Assembly: GCA_013398955.1 (NCBI GenBank)
Contig: VWPU01003191.1
Coordinates: 62,001-126,000, forward strand
DNA: 64,000 nt
Source of the DNA: Callaeas wilsoni
Lineage: Eukaryota; Chordata; Aves; Passeriformes; Callaeidae
Direction: 5' to 3'
The notes beneath the pieces were generated by a model that was not told where the DNA came from, ran no database searches, and worked only from the letters and a program-made list of their open reading frames with translations. The position numbers and the translations under genes were made by a program. Shown one piece after another: positions 1 to 12,450 of the stretch (positions within the stretch are counted from its first letter, which is position 1; every line of letters starts with the position of its first letter).

Positions 1-3000
1 GTGAGTAATTTCTTTGGCGCACAATATGGTTGGAAATGAAGATGTATCATACTGGGTCTGCACCACCCTGCTGGTGAGTTGGGACAGGGTGTGCAAAACT
101 GATTGTTGTATGAATTAGAGTCTGTGGACGTGATGGGTCAGTGATGGGTCAGTAAAGGGATGTGGTGACTGCTGGGGAAGGAAGGCAAGACAAGGCCAGT
201 GCTGGGTATCCGTATGTCTTGGCTGCTTGCGTGATGCCTCAGTTTGATTAATGTAATGTAGATTTCTACAGATGTCCCATCCCTGAAAAGATTTGGGGTC
301 AGGCTGGATGGGCTTTGAACAACCTGTAGTTGTTGAACAACCTGATGTAGTTGAAGGTTTCCCTGCTCGTTGCAGGATTGTTGGACTAGATAACCTTGAA
401 AGGTCAACCCAGACTATTCTGTGTAGCATTCGTGCTTGTGAATCAGGTTTTTTTTTCACAGTCAACAATAGCTCTGAGGCAGTAATGTTGACCTTGAGGA
501 CACACTGCTGAAGCTGCCAAAGTGCTCTTCTGGAAGTGGTTAGGGATGGTGGTTAGGACCTGGCTGGACGACCTGCTCTGGATCCCAAGAACTGGTGGGA
601 ATTCTGCTGTGTCCGTGCCTGTGTCAGGGCTCAGGGCTGGGGTCCAGCCGGCTGAAGGGCTACACGGGCACTTGGGGGTCAGCCCTGGAGCACGGCTTTT
701 CCAAGAGGATTTACGGCCGCAGGTAGTAGTAGAGCCAGGTGACCATCGGGGGGCACCAGAACGACAGTAATGTGTTGGAACTGCTAATTAGCGCTCAGGC
801 TGTTAATGTCTCGTTGGTGCAGTCACGGAAAAAAACACTGTGTTTGAGGGGGGAAAGAAATTTCTTCCAGTCCTTAAATCAACGTAATTTCCTCAGTAAT
901 ACTGCAAGCTCTATTTTGAAGGCATGAGCTGTTAAAGAATAAACTAGCAAGCATGAGTTCTCTCCTACTTTCCCAGCAGCACTAGCTTTTTCTTTATTTT
1001 CTTTTCTTTTTACTCCCCCTTCAATCCTTTGTGTAAAATTATATATTGATTTGCAAGGTTTAGACTAAAAATTTACCCTGAATAAGATATATTGAATAAT
1101 TATCATTGAGAGATAAGTGTCTAATAAAATATGAAACTTGTAAGGATTTTACAGTTATTCCTAGGCATTTGAGTGTCCTGTATGGAGTCTGAACACAGTA
1201 ATATTTTGAGGAGTTAGTATACATTTTTGACAGTAGTTGAGTGCTGTTGTTTTTTAGTTTGCTTTTTCCCTGACAGTTCAGCTAATGGTCTGAATTTCAG
1301 ATGTGAAGGGGTACCTATAGACATTATTTCTGGCTTGTTGCTGTAGGAGGCTATTAGCATGGGTAGATATTGTATAACAGTGACTATAGGCTACTGCTAA
1401 GCCGTGGTGTTGAAGCATCTTTGACTGCTCCTTCACCTGGCCTCCCAAGAAAATGGAGGGAAAGAAGCTTTTTTTCCCTTAAAAAGAAGGCTGTTCTGCT
1501 GTCTACAGGCAAAGGCTTCTTCCAACTGTCTCCTGAAACTCCTGCTAATCTTCGATGAAAATTCACGGTATTAAAATTTACTGTTGAAGGTATAAACCTG
1601 TTTTAGTAAGGACATATTTTCTGTTTTGTTTTGGTCTTTTTAAGTAAGTTTCTGAGGGTGAAGATATTGAATTTCTGTGGGTGGAGCCACAATATGATTT
1701 CTGAAAAGTAAGTTATCCAAGAATTGGCCTTGGTTGGCCAGTGCTGTTGAAAAGCATAGTCCAAGTTGTCCTGAGTCATCTGCAATGGTCAAAACCTAAA
1801 GCTGCCAGGGGCTTTTATCCCCAGTGGTACTGATGGTCTTCCTTTGTCCAGTTACCCTACTGATTTACCAGCCTTGAAGTCCCCATTGCATGGATAAATG
1901 CTGAAGTGCAATCAGAACGTGGGCTTTAGTAACAGCAATGCACACAATTTTTTTAAGTGAAGAATTTTGCAAGTAGTGTTTCTGACTTTCTTGACCAAAA
2001 AAAATCAGAAAACAATGAAATGAATGTGGCATTTAAACAAATGGAAGAGGCTTGGTGAAAGGACTCCTCGCTTCAAACCATGTTGCTCTTTCTCACTAAG
2101 TAACTTGGTCTGAAAAAGACACTACTTCACTATGCAAGTCTTGCTTTCTTTATAACCCTAGACCATCATAGTAAAGAGTACTATAAACAGTGTTTTCATG
2201 AAACAGCTGACTTTCATCAGGCACCTAGGAGCATCTGGAAATTCCTGCTTTTTCAAGTTCACTAAGCCTACTTGAGGTCTTCTAGAAATGATGAAAAGAT
2301 CTGTTAATCCTGCTGCTGCTTAACCTTAAATTGGTCAGTCCTCAATCCTGTGCAGTTCTTTAATTCAGGCACTAGATGGTGATCAAAAGCAGCCCAAGTT
2401 ATGTTCTCCCTTCTGCTTCCCAAAAATCACAGCTGACAGTGGAAAATGAAAGCACGAGACTGACAGTTTTTCCTGCCAAGCTTTTAAACTTTTCTCACTG
2501 TCCGTGAATGATGAATCAACTTAGTACAATCATCTTAGAGATTAAGGTGGAGGTGCTGCTAATTTCATATATCCTGGTGTAACTGTGATTTTTAAAAATC
2601 AGTTTTTTGATAAATGCGTAGGAAGTGCTTCTGTCTGTCCGATCGTAAAATATTCATCAAATATTCCATAACTTCAAGCTGGGGTTAGTGTTGTTTCCAC
2701 AGTATGGGAATTTGAATATACCAGTTCTTGAAATAATTGCTATGGACTGAAACTTAAGTCTCTGAATGTAGAGATTGATTACCATTGGTTAATACAAGAC
2801 TAATGAAAAAATGCGGGCGGCATTACTCTGAAAACATGATTACAGTTTTTTGTAAGATTAAAAACAAACCAAGGAGAAACCATTTCTGTACTGCTTGCCC
2901 TGAAATTATAAAACCTGCTCTAGTTGTGTACTTGAGATTGCTACTAGCTTCTAGGGGAAAGATTGCAAGATGTGTTTTGGATTCTGTAACTGGAAAAAAT

Positions 3001-4753
3001 GCATTCCACTGAAGAGAATCAGTCAAAAATATTCTTTTACTAAAAAAGCCAAGGTGTAACATTCAGGAATGGAGGCTGATAGGTGGACCTAGACAGACCT
3101 GGGACAAGGGGAAATCTAGTACAGTACTGAACAGAGTGACTGTAAGTAGAAAATATCAATGGCGCAGTGTTTAGATAGAAGGGAAATGTACAACACACAG
3201 GTCTCTAAGATGATGTTGTACAACACACTGGGCTGTACTAGAACTGTTAGAGGCCAAATAAATATAGTTCAAATAAACAGCTAAAAGAAGGAGTGTGTCA
3301 CATGCACAGTAAATGTTAATAGCAGGGAAAAGTTATCTTTTGTTCTCTGTGTAAATCTGTAAGGAAGCAGAAGCCTGTCTTGTGACTAGTGCTCAGAGCC
3401 ACTCACATGCATACATCCTTCCTCTGGCAAGGTTGAAAGCTGGTGGAAACAACCGTCATTGTGCTCCAGAGTGGGAGGAGGTGCCATGGGTGATGGCTGT
3501 GGAAAAAGATGCACTGCTGTGGAGCCACCTCCATGTATGGAAAGATGGATGAGAGCTGATGGTGCATGGAGCAATGGCATGGCTTAAATTAGGCTTAAAC
3601 TGAACATCTGGGTTGTCTCTTTTTTTTTTTTTTTCCCCCCCTCAGCAGAACACAGACACTCAATGCAGAGGCTTTATCCTAGAAGCTGGATAAAGAGATC
3701 CCCCTTGGATTTAACCTCAGTGTAAATATTTGTAACTCTTTGTGACTTCCATGAGGCAGGCAGTGAAGGCACAGATCATCAGGGGTTAGGAAGCTGGATA
3801 GCAGCAAACATATATCTGCTCCCAGGCAATTGTAGTGTTAAAAGAGCGAAAGGAAATTTGATGCAGCTACAACATGTTTTACACTGGTGATCCATGTAGC
3901 AATGAGGAAATGCATGGAAAAGCAAAATTCCAGACAACTGAGTTGATAATATGATTCATACACTGACTTTTTAACTCAGCACTCATCCCAGTTATAATGA
4001 GAATCATCTGAGGGAAGTAAAATAACAACAGTTTAAAGCTTGTAGGAGGGAAGTAGCCTATAGCCATCCTAGATGTGAGAGTCATTTGCTCTGTAGCCTG
4101 TTGGATAGCTGTGCCACGTACAAGGTGGAGCTTTTTCCTTTGGCTTGTTTTTTGTGTTTGTGTTTTTTTGAGGAGTCCACTGCAACCCTGACTTTTGTTT
4201 GAAGTTGTCCTGCACAGCTGCATGTATACATACATGTAACATATGCATGCAAATAATCTGTGCTTACAGGAAAAAATGATCTTTACATGTACACATGGCC
4301 AGCTTGGCAGCAGTGTACCAAAGGAATTTGTATGTGCTAAATTTATGAAAGCTGGCTCCAAACGTAGAAGGGAAATAGCATCAAGAGAGTTGAGGCACAC
4401 CCTTAGGATGGTGTTAGCACGTATTCTCACAACTGTTCTTGGTTAAACATGGCTCTTGCTCAAACAGCATCAGAAATGCAAACCTCCCATTGCCTCATTC
4501 TGTGCATTTTAAATCTTTGATCTTAGAGAACTTAACACATGATAGAATAATGAGGTAAAAACATATGTGGATTTAATCCCAGTCTGAAGTTCCAGTTCAA
4601 GTTCATGCCAGATGAAGCTCCACCCCAGAGTTTTCCAATGATCAGTGTGCATTTGTGGGACCAATGGGATGCTCCTGGGATAAAATGCAAATGATTTCTT
4701 ATACATAGAAAATTGTTCAAAGCACAAGTCCCTACCATTTCAGTGAAAATTGC

Positions 4754-4781
4754 AGAATCATGGAATGGTTTGGGTTGAGTT
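4754..4781 (-). mobile_element. Short CR1 LINE 3'-end remnant
   Basis: The text AGAATCATGGAATGGTTTGG resembles the reverse complement of the avian CR1 3' terminus, in which ATTCTATGATTCTATG follows the CCAACCCAAACC block. Only about 28 bp is recognisable and the CR1 body is missing, so this is either a very 5'-truncated copy or a decayed one. Confidence 0.4.
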
Positions 4782-4948
4782 ATCAACCACAGAAAAGACA
4801 GATTGCCACAGAGCAGTGGAAATTCAGTACAGTGTCAGAAGGTGGCTGGCCTTGGGACCCAGCAACATTCCTGCTTTTCCAGCCCAGTAGGTGTGAGACC
4901 ACTATGGGTCCCTGTCCTCAAGTCCAGTGAGTACACAAGTTCCAAGAG

Positions 4949-4985
4949 GTGCACGTGTGCACACATGTGTGCATGCACACACACA
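4949..4985. repeat. 37-bp alternating purine-pyrimidine tract (GT/CA type)
   Basis: Every base from 4949 to 4985 alternates purine and pyrimidine, mixing GT, GC and CA steps. A perfect 16-bp palindrome (TGCACACATGTGTGCA) sits at 4958-4973. Such tracts can adopt left-handed Z-DNA or a cruciform under negative supercoiling. Any function here is inference. Confidence 0.75.
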
Positions 4986-5423
4986 AGATACATGATATGC
5001 ACACAGCTGCCTGCAGAGATCAGCACAGAGAGCAGTGCCTGTACAGGCATCCCCATGAACACATCTAAAATCATATTATACATGCACGGACACTACAAAC
5101 AGTCATATTCTCTTTAGCTGGTAAGGACTGAAGTCTTGAAATATATGCACATTCCTGTCTCTAGTAGCTGGTCTTAGAAACTGAGTCTATCCAGTTGCTG
5201 ACACTTTGGTTGCAGGTATTCAGACTTCCTGTCCTGCTATCCAGCTGGTCCATCTTGGAGCTTATTAATGTTCGCACACTCACACAGAAGAAAGAAATAG
5301 GATTTAATAAGAGTAAAGGATAGTCTGCAGTGATTTAAGTGCAGGATTCAGATAGGTAAGGATGCTGACCATCTGTCTCTTTGTATCTGCCCCATTTATC
5401 TTATTTTACCTGTATTTTTATGC

Positions 5424-6140
5424 ACAAAATCACTTAGGTTGGAAAAGACCTCTGAGATAGAGTCCAATCTTGCACTGACCACCACCTTGTGAGCTAGATC
5501 ATGGAAGTGTCACATCCAGTTGTTCCTTGAACACCTCCAGGGATGGTGACTCCGCCACCTCCCTGGGCAATCCATTCCAATGCTTAACAACCCTTTCTGT
5601 GAAGTAATTCCTCCTGAAGTCCAAGCTGAACCTCCCCTTGCGCAGCTTGAGGCCATTTCCTCTTGTGTTGTCAGTGGTTGCCTGGGAGAAGAGGCTGCCC
5701 CTCATCTGGCTACGCCCTCCTTTCAGGTAGTTATGCAGGGTGAGAAGATGCTCTCTGAGCCTCCTTTTCTCTACACTAAACAACCCCAGCTACCTAGCAG
5801 TTCCTCGTAGGACTTACTTTCCAGCCCCTTCTCTAGCTCTGTTGCCTTTCTCTGGGCTCTCTCCAGCACCTCAATGTCTTTCTTGTAGTGAGAGGCCCAA
5901 AACAGGACACAGGACTTGATGTGTGCCTTCACTGCTGCTGAGTAGAAGGGTAAAATCACCGCCCTGGTCTAGGTGGCCACACTATTTGTGATACAGGCCA
6001 GGATGCCGTGGGCTTCTTGGCTTCCTGGGCACACACTGGCTCATGTTCAGTGGCTGTCAACCAACACCCCCAGGTCTTTTCCCTCTGAGCCACTTTCCAG
6101 CCACTCTGCCCCAAGCCTGTAATGCTGCATGGGGTTTTCC
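5424..6140 (-). mobile_element. CR1 LINE, 5'-truncated, about 0.7 kb
   Basis: The left end carries the reverse complement of a CR1 3' region (ATCACTTAGGTTGGAAAAGA). The minus strand then reads as the C-terminal part of the CR1 ORF2 protein, with family-typical stretches such as [20 protein letters not shown] and the following [12 protein letters not shown] block at about 5540-5650. Further upstream the element continues with the region ending near GCATGGGGTT. The frame is broken by stops and shifts, so the copy is dead. CR1 is the dominant non-LTR retrotransposon of birds and typically inserts 5'-truncated. It lies antisense within the GADL1 intron. Confidence 0.93.
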
Positions 6141-7639
6141 TCACCTTCTCCCATCCTCCTGACCTCTTTCTGTCCACACCTTTGGTTCTTCACCTAAGCA
6201 TTGCATAATGCATTTTCTGTACTTGGTTCCCTTTGAATCTGCTTGTACTCTGGATATCCTCCCTCTGTGCTGTGTCCAGTGCAGCTTTTGGGGCAATCCA
6301 GCAGTTAGAAACAACAGAGGAACACGGGTTTTAGAAAGCTTTGATTCAAGATAAACTGTCTGCATGGACTTCATCTTACCTTGCTTTAGCCAATGGAAAC
6401 TTAAGCGGAGGTCATCCACTGAAGCCCGTGGAGGAGGAGAGAAGCTTTTCCAAATTGAGCCCATCTATCTTAGGGCCTGTCTTCCTCTAGGATGAGATGA
6501 ATCACTCTCTAGCGGTGCCTCTTTTTCCTCCCTTAATTAAAGACAAAGCTTAGATGGCTAGCATAGGCTAATTGTCTAACCTTTAGACTGCCAAAATCAT
6601 GGGAATAGAATCCTACTTTCCACATTTTATGCTCAGTGCTGGAGGCTGTGTCTCTGGGTAACACGTTGTAGAGTTCAGTGTACCTAATGCTTCCTCTCAA
6701 GCTGTTGCTCCCCTTATATGTGAAGATCTTACAAAAATAACCAACTGCAGTCTGTAAACAGTGTGAGTCCCGAAGGAAAAATACTGTCAAAGATCAATCT
6801 AAGTCAATATACAGAGCTGGAACTTGGGAAATCGTAGTCAGTCTCAGAGATGTGTGTGGTATAAAGAAGATGGAGTGACCAGGATTTGATTTTCTGTGAT
6901 CCCTCACTAAGTCTTCACCAAGAGTGAAGCTCACACTAGTCAGCAGCCCTGGGTGTGTGCTGTGGAGTGCTAACCACTGGAGGAGCTGGCATCTGCACTG
7001 CAAGGGGGGCACTCTGCATTGGGTCCTGCTGCTGCAGTTCAGCTGAGGTTCCTCCAGGAAGGAAACCTCTTTGCCCCAAATGGGGTGAGTTTGTGTGTAT
7101 TCTGCAAGAGTATTTGCAAGGCCAGTTTGCACTAAAAATACCCTGTCCTGCTGACTAACATACTTGAGCGATGTCTAGCTTTGGCATAGAGTTGTGATTA
7201 AGATCTCAGTCATTATTTCCTTTCTGTGTGACTCAGTTCCTTTCAGAGATTAAGGTGGAGATAATAGTATTTCTTATCTAGGAAGTGCATTGAAATGTGA
7301 GGATGTAAAGCACTGTAAAACTCCAAAATGGAAGGAATTTTTCACTTATACTTAGGAGTATGGCTCCTTTTCCTTTTCTCTTTTTCTTTTCCTTAACAGC
7401 AGCTGCTTACTGACTTGTGTTTCTCCTTCTTACCTGCCTGGTGCATGACAAGTAGATGGATGTGGCTTTAAGAGCATCAGATTTTTAAGACAAATGAGTA
7501 ACTTTAAAAAATGGTGTAGTTCAAACAGAGCTTTTGATTCCTTAGCTGTGCTGGTCCTGGCGGAAGAGTGTAAGAAAGGTCTATAGCAGCATGAAGAAGA
7601 ACCTAATGAAATGCACAACAATATAGTCATGGTAGAGAA

Positions 7640-7950
7640 AAATAAATATTTCTATCCCCATATATTTAATTTCATGGAATATTATGTGATTTAATTATCA
7701 AAACACAGTAATAATGACACATGCAATACTAATGACTATTGGCAACAAGGCTCATGAGGACACACAGTCTAATTGGCTTTAATGGGATGGATTTAATAAT
7801 ACATTGGATTAACATCTGTTAGAACGAAGTATAAAGATTTATTGTTCTCTGAATAAATATTGACCTCTTGCTCTCAGATCAATAAATCTTAAGCTTTGTG
7901 TCCACTTAAATTAGTATCTACTTATTACATTAGCACTCTTCTGTTTCCTA
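7640..7950. promoter_or_regulatory. AT-rich block, candidate conserved non-coding element
   Basis: This stretch is unusually dense in TAATTA/ATTTAATTA-type homeodomain core motifs, with few homopolymers and no transposon signature. That composition is typical of vertebrate conserved non-coding enhancers. The call rests on composition only; conservation cannot be judged from one sequence. Confidence 0.2.
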
Positions 7951-8580
7951 TCACCAACTTCAGTAGAAGGAGGGGGGAGCTGCACTTCTCTCCTGCTGCA
8001 TCAAACACTTCTTTCAGGAACTGAAGGTAAACATCGTATTTGTAGATAGAGGAAAAAAGTCTGGGCCCTAAATTGTCATTTCTTCACATAAAACTGCCCT
8101 TCCTTGCTGTTGCTTGATAAGAAATGTCAGAAATGTTCATAAAAATCAATTACTATTAGTGAACAGAAAAGGTGTGTAGCTTGCATCATCTGTGCAGTTA
8201 AGCAGTCTTTGTGCTTGTGTGATGTTGTGAGTGGTGTCAAGAATATTTGTGGGGATGAGTGTGAAGAAATCCTGCTCCTTCGTGTGTAGTGAGATACAAA
8301 GTTCTTTCTAGGACTTCGGATTTCATTTTGTGCTTCAGATATTTAATCACAGCTTCCTTTCGAGCTGTAAGAGTTTCAAGAGGAATGAGATGGAATATAT
8401 TTCTTTTTCATGCCTACAAGGGAGGGATTTCTTGTTACTCCCCAAAGGGGTAAGTATGGTCAGAAATATCTACAATTCTAAAAAAATTTATTAGAACTGA
8501 GAAGCATTCCTCTAAGAGCAGTAGAAAATCCTTGAGATTGATATTCATTCAGCAGATATTTAGATCTTTCTTTCAAATGT

Positions 8581-8610
8581 AATAGATAATTTAATAATAG
8601 ATAATTTAAT
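8581..8610. repeat. Perfect 15-bp tandem duplication
   Basis: AATAGATAATTTAAT occurs twice, back to back, without mismatch. It is a short replication-slippage duplication in AT-rich intron sequence. Confidence 0.85.
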
Positions 8611-11600
8611 GAGTGATATTTATAAGGAAACATGGGTTAGTCTAACTCTACCACAGGTGAATTTAGCTATAAAGCTCCCTGTGACTTCAATGGCAGAGTT
8701 CTGTAAGCAAATGTTGATTAATGTAGAGAATCTTTTCCAGACACACTGACCAATCAGAAAATTTATAAATTTTTGTAGGAAGATTATTCGTATTTGTTGA
8801 GTTCTGCAGAACTTTTTCGTTAAAGGAAGTGAAATCTATCAGACTTTAATGGATGAGTTTTATGTAGCAGATCATAATTGCTTTCAAAGATCAAAACATT
8901 GTTCTTGCTCTCTCTCCTTCTCTTTAAGAATATCTATGCTGGTGCAGCAACCTGACAAAAACATGCAAGTACCTTACCCTGCTTTTATTTTCTTTCTGAT
9001 TTTGTGTAATTTATAGGTAGATGTGGCACTAAGGGAAATTGTGGCATTTACCGTGGTCCGTAGGAGATACCTGGTCAGACTGGTGAAAGAATAAGATCCT
9101 CAGAGCAATGGGGTGTACAGGATTAGAAAATTTCATCAGTGCCTCTGAATACTGAGCCATATCTATGTCTCTAAGGGTTTAGGCCCAGGGTTAGCAGATT
9201 TTTTATTTTGTGTATTTCTTTGAGGTTACAAATCCCTGCAAAATGGATTCTAAATTTTGTGTCCAGTCTGCTGTTCCCCCTTCAACTGACCTTAAATTAC
9301 CTAGGGATTGATTGCAGTCTAGTTCTACTTACCTGAGACTGTTATTAATCATTGTTACCTATACTTTGGCTCTTTACTTTGCAAATACTCATAGGTGCAA
9401 ATCATTATTTTCCTTTCATTTTTCACCTTTTCAGGCTGCAATAGAATTTGCACATTTTAACACCCTAGAGATCCTGCTTTGTTCTTTCAGTTCCCTGGTT
9501 GCCCACGCATTAATCACAGAGGTTTGTAACATATGTTGGATTTAAGTTAGGGATAAAAAAAAGGAGTTGAAACAGCTCACTGGGAATGAGGAGAGGAGCA
9601 AGGCTGAGCTGGAGTGAAGGTTATCTCGGGGCACGATGTACATGGGAAAAACGTTGCGTTGACTTTGATAGAGCTTGGTGGCTTTTATTTCATAGCCATC
9701 TCAGGCTTTACAAAAAGGAGTCTCAGACAGGGAAACCAGTTTTGATAACTGCCAAGTATTGGTCTTGTATTTCTCTGTGTGGAGGGGCAGATGGGATCAT
9801 TTACTTTGTTAAATTGGGTGATCAAATTAGACAACTGCCTTGCTTTTGTGTTAGCATTTTGAGTCATGGTGGATACCATGTTCTCCAAGGAATTGTATGC
9901 CGCCTCTGAGAAAGTCAATATGATGACTTAAAGGAGAAAAAAACAAGGCATGAAGGTTACCTAGTTTTGTTGAAGTACCCATTTTTCTTTGCATTGCTGC
10001 TCTGTAGTTCTTACTGTAATGCAAATACAGAAGGTGCTGATACCTTATACCAGAAGCTGATTTGTGCAAATAGTAAATAAGATCTTAACAGTTGGGAATC
10101 TTTCCAAGTTTCTGAAGTGACACTCCATTTTCTACACTAGAAGCATGTTGAGTTTTTGAACTTGTGTCACCATGTAATGCAGCCGTCTCCTGTTGTAAAG
10201 TGTTCCTCCCCGCCCCAGACATTCACATTGCACTGTGATTTCTTTATTCCCTCAACGGAGTAGAATGGAATCTCAGCCCCGTGCATGCAAACCAAAAAGG
10301 ATCAAGTTTTTTGTTACTCTTGCTTTCAAGATGACATGCTGCCCTTTCATCCTGGATGGAGAAGGGGAGCTTTGGCAGGGTTGAAAGACTGGAAATCCTA
10401 GTCAGTAAAATGGTAACTTAATAAGATGGTGCACAGAAGAACCTTGTGTATGCTGCGAAAGCTTTTAAAATAATTACTTGTATAAAACCAGTAGTGCTCA
10501 GCTCTTTTAAACAGATCAGAACACTGGAATCATAGTGTCGTGTGCTAGCCTATGGAGTTTTCGTAATCCCTGCGCTTTCTACATGGCTTATTGATAAGAT
10601 CTTGGTAAAGCAACACAGAAATGACAGAAAAATAATAAGAATTCCATATGAATTGTCTTGAAAAGCCACATGTGCTCAGACAGAAGCAGATATGGGACTG
10701 TGCACCTGGAAAACTGTGTCGTTCACCAGTGTACTTTTTAGCTGTAAGTAAAAACACACAGAAACTTGTTCAAGTGCTGACTCCGTTCTGGAGGCTGTTT
10801 GTCTCGGCTCCTCCTTTTCAGAAGCCAATACTATTAGTGTGAAAGCCTTTGTCTGAAGGCTATTTTCTCTTGCATAAATGACCAGTCTAAAGAAGTCATT
10901 GAAGACAATGAAAATCCAAAGCCAGCCCACCATCTCCTATTATTCAGGTCATTTTCGGTGATTTGTGGGGTTCGTTAATGTGTCTTCTGGCAAAAAGCAG
11001 TGGATGGGAAGATGATGTGCAGTATATGGTAGCGTGGACATACTGTGCAGCCCTGAGTGTGAGTCGAAGGTGCACAGAGAATGTTGGTACTGAGACAAAA
11101 ATACAGCAGCATCTGTTCTTCTTTGGTATGTTAGTTGCTCTGAAGAATGTGGAAGTGGTTACTGCTATTTTGACAAATGCACATACTTCTGCTTTTGTTG
11201 CCTGGTGTAGCACAAGGGGAACACTGGCGCAATAGTGTAAGGCAATAATTTATTAGTGGTTCAGGGATGTGGGCCCAGAACAAATTCTAGACAAAAGAAA
11301 AACATGTTTGGGTTTTACAGAGAGCATTGGCTACAGGAGCAAAGTTGTGATTGGGTGTGCAAATATTTGGTATTTCAATTGTCCTGGTTGCTGTGACGGC
11401 TGACAAATAGTCTGAGTTTGTTTTTAATTATCACTAAGAGGGGAAAAGCCTGTTTAAAAGCCAGCAACTGATGTTCCAGCAAAAGGCAAGAAAAGATATT
11501 TAACAGTGGGAAATATACTTTCTCAGTGTTAAAATATGATGAAAACACTATTACTTCCAAATATTCATAGTATTTAACTAGTTCTGTGATTACAGCCAAC

Positions 11601-11844
11601 CAAGGAAAGGGTTTTGTTAATTTGTATTGCATCCAGTGATGGATATTAGAATGTCAGCTACTGTTCTTGCTTGATACTGACTGGTATAATTGATATCAAG
11701 CTTATCTTCTGCAGCCACACTGGGAAATGCAGCAGACATGTTGTGGCAGGTGTTTGTGAGACGTATTTAACACAGAAATTATAAAATATGTATGTCATAC
11801 CTTGTGGATACTCTGCCCACTTGTATCAGGGCCAATTGCAATAG

Positions 11845-12153
11845 ATAGAATCATAGAATTATGGAATCATTTAGGTTGGAAAAGACCTTTTAGGTCATGG
11901 AGTCCAGCCATTAACCCAGCACTGCCAAGTCCATCACTAAACCATGTCCTTAAGTACTGCATCTACATGGCTTTTAAATATACTCAGGGATACTGATTCA
12001 ACCACTTCCCTGGGCAGACTCCTCCAGTGCTTGACAGCCCTTTCAGTGAAGAAATTTTCCAATATATCCCATTTAAACCTCCTCTGGTACAACTTGAGGC
12101 CATTTCCTCTTGTCCTACTGCTTGTTACTTGAGAGAAGAGACCAACTCTCACC
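11845..12153 (-). mobile_element. CR1 LINE 3' fragment, about 0.3 kb
   Basis: The left end has the octamer-like CR1 terminus on the complementary strand (ATAGAATCATAGAATTATGG), followed by the TTAGGTTGGAAAAGACC block. The minus strand encodes a degraded ORF2 C-terminus including [20 protein letters not shown] at about 12000-12060. It is 5'-truncated just after the ACTTGAGAGAAGAGACCAAC stretch. It lies antisense to GADL1 inside its intron. Confidence 0.92.
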
Positions 12154-12431
12154 AATATATGAACATGTAAAGACTTTACTGTTCTGAAGGGTCTGAAGGA
12201 AAAAAGAAGCATGTTACCCAAAAGAGATGTAGTAGTTTGTCCAAACAGCCTCTGGCAGGGTTTGGGGCCAGTCCTATTTGTCAAGTCTGTATCCAGTACT
12301 TTAAACCACTATTCTATCATGTAAGCAAGATAAGAAACCATATTGGGAAGAAACCCTGAAATTAGTAGTCCATTATGTAAAAATTTAAGATTATGTCCAA
12401 ATACTTCATAAATTGGGGTTTTATTTGCTTT

Positions 12432-12450
12432 ATTTTTTTTTTTTTTTTTG
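12432..12450. repeat. Poly-T tract
   Basis: An uninterrupted T run of about 19 bases lies within AT-rich intron. No retrotransposed body is visible next to it. Confidence 0.8.

Noticed and set aside
522..770. 82-codon open frame over the GC-rich patch, considered as a possible GADL1 exon
   Set aside because: No similarity to decarboxylase sequence in any + frame, and no paired acceptor and donor in a consistent phase.
3879..4430. 183-codon open frame on the minus strand
   Set aside because: No domain, irregular composition, inside an intron, and no splice or promoter context. Judged to be chance.
7365..7510. A strong pyrimidine tract plus TTAACAG acceptor followed by an open frame (QLLTDLCFSFLPAW) vaguely like the TNVCFWYIPPS segment of GADL1
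   Set aside because: The true GADL1 segment is highly conserved, and several key residues do not match. The frame ends in a stop after 24 codons without a donor or the residues expected before VAPIIKERMM.
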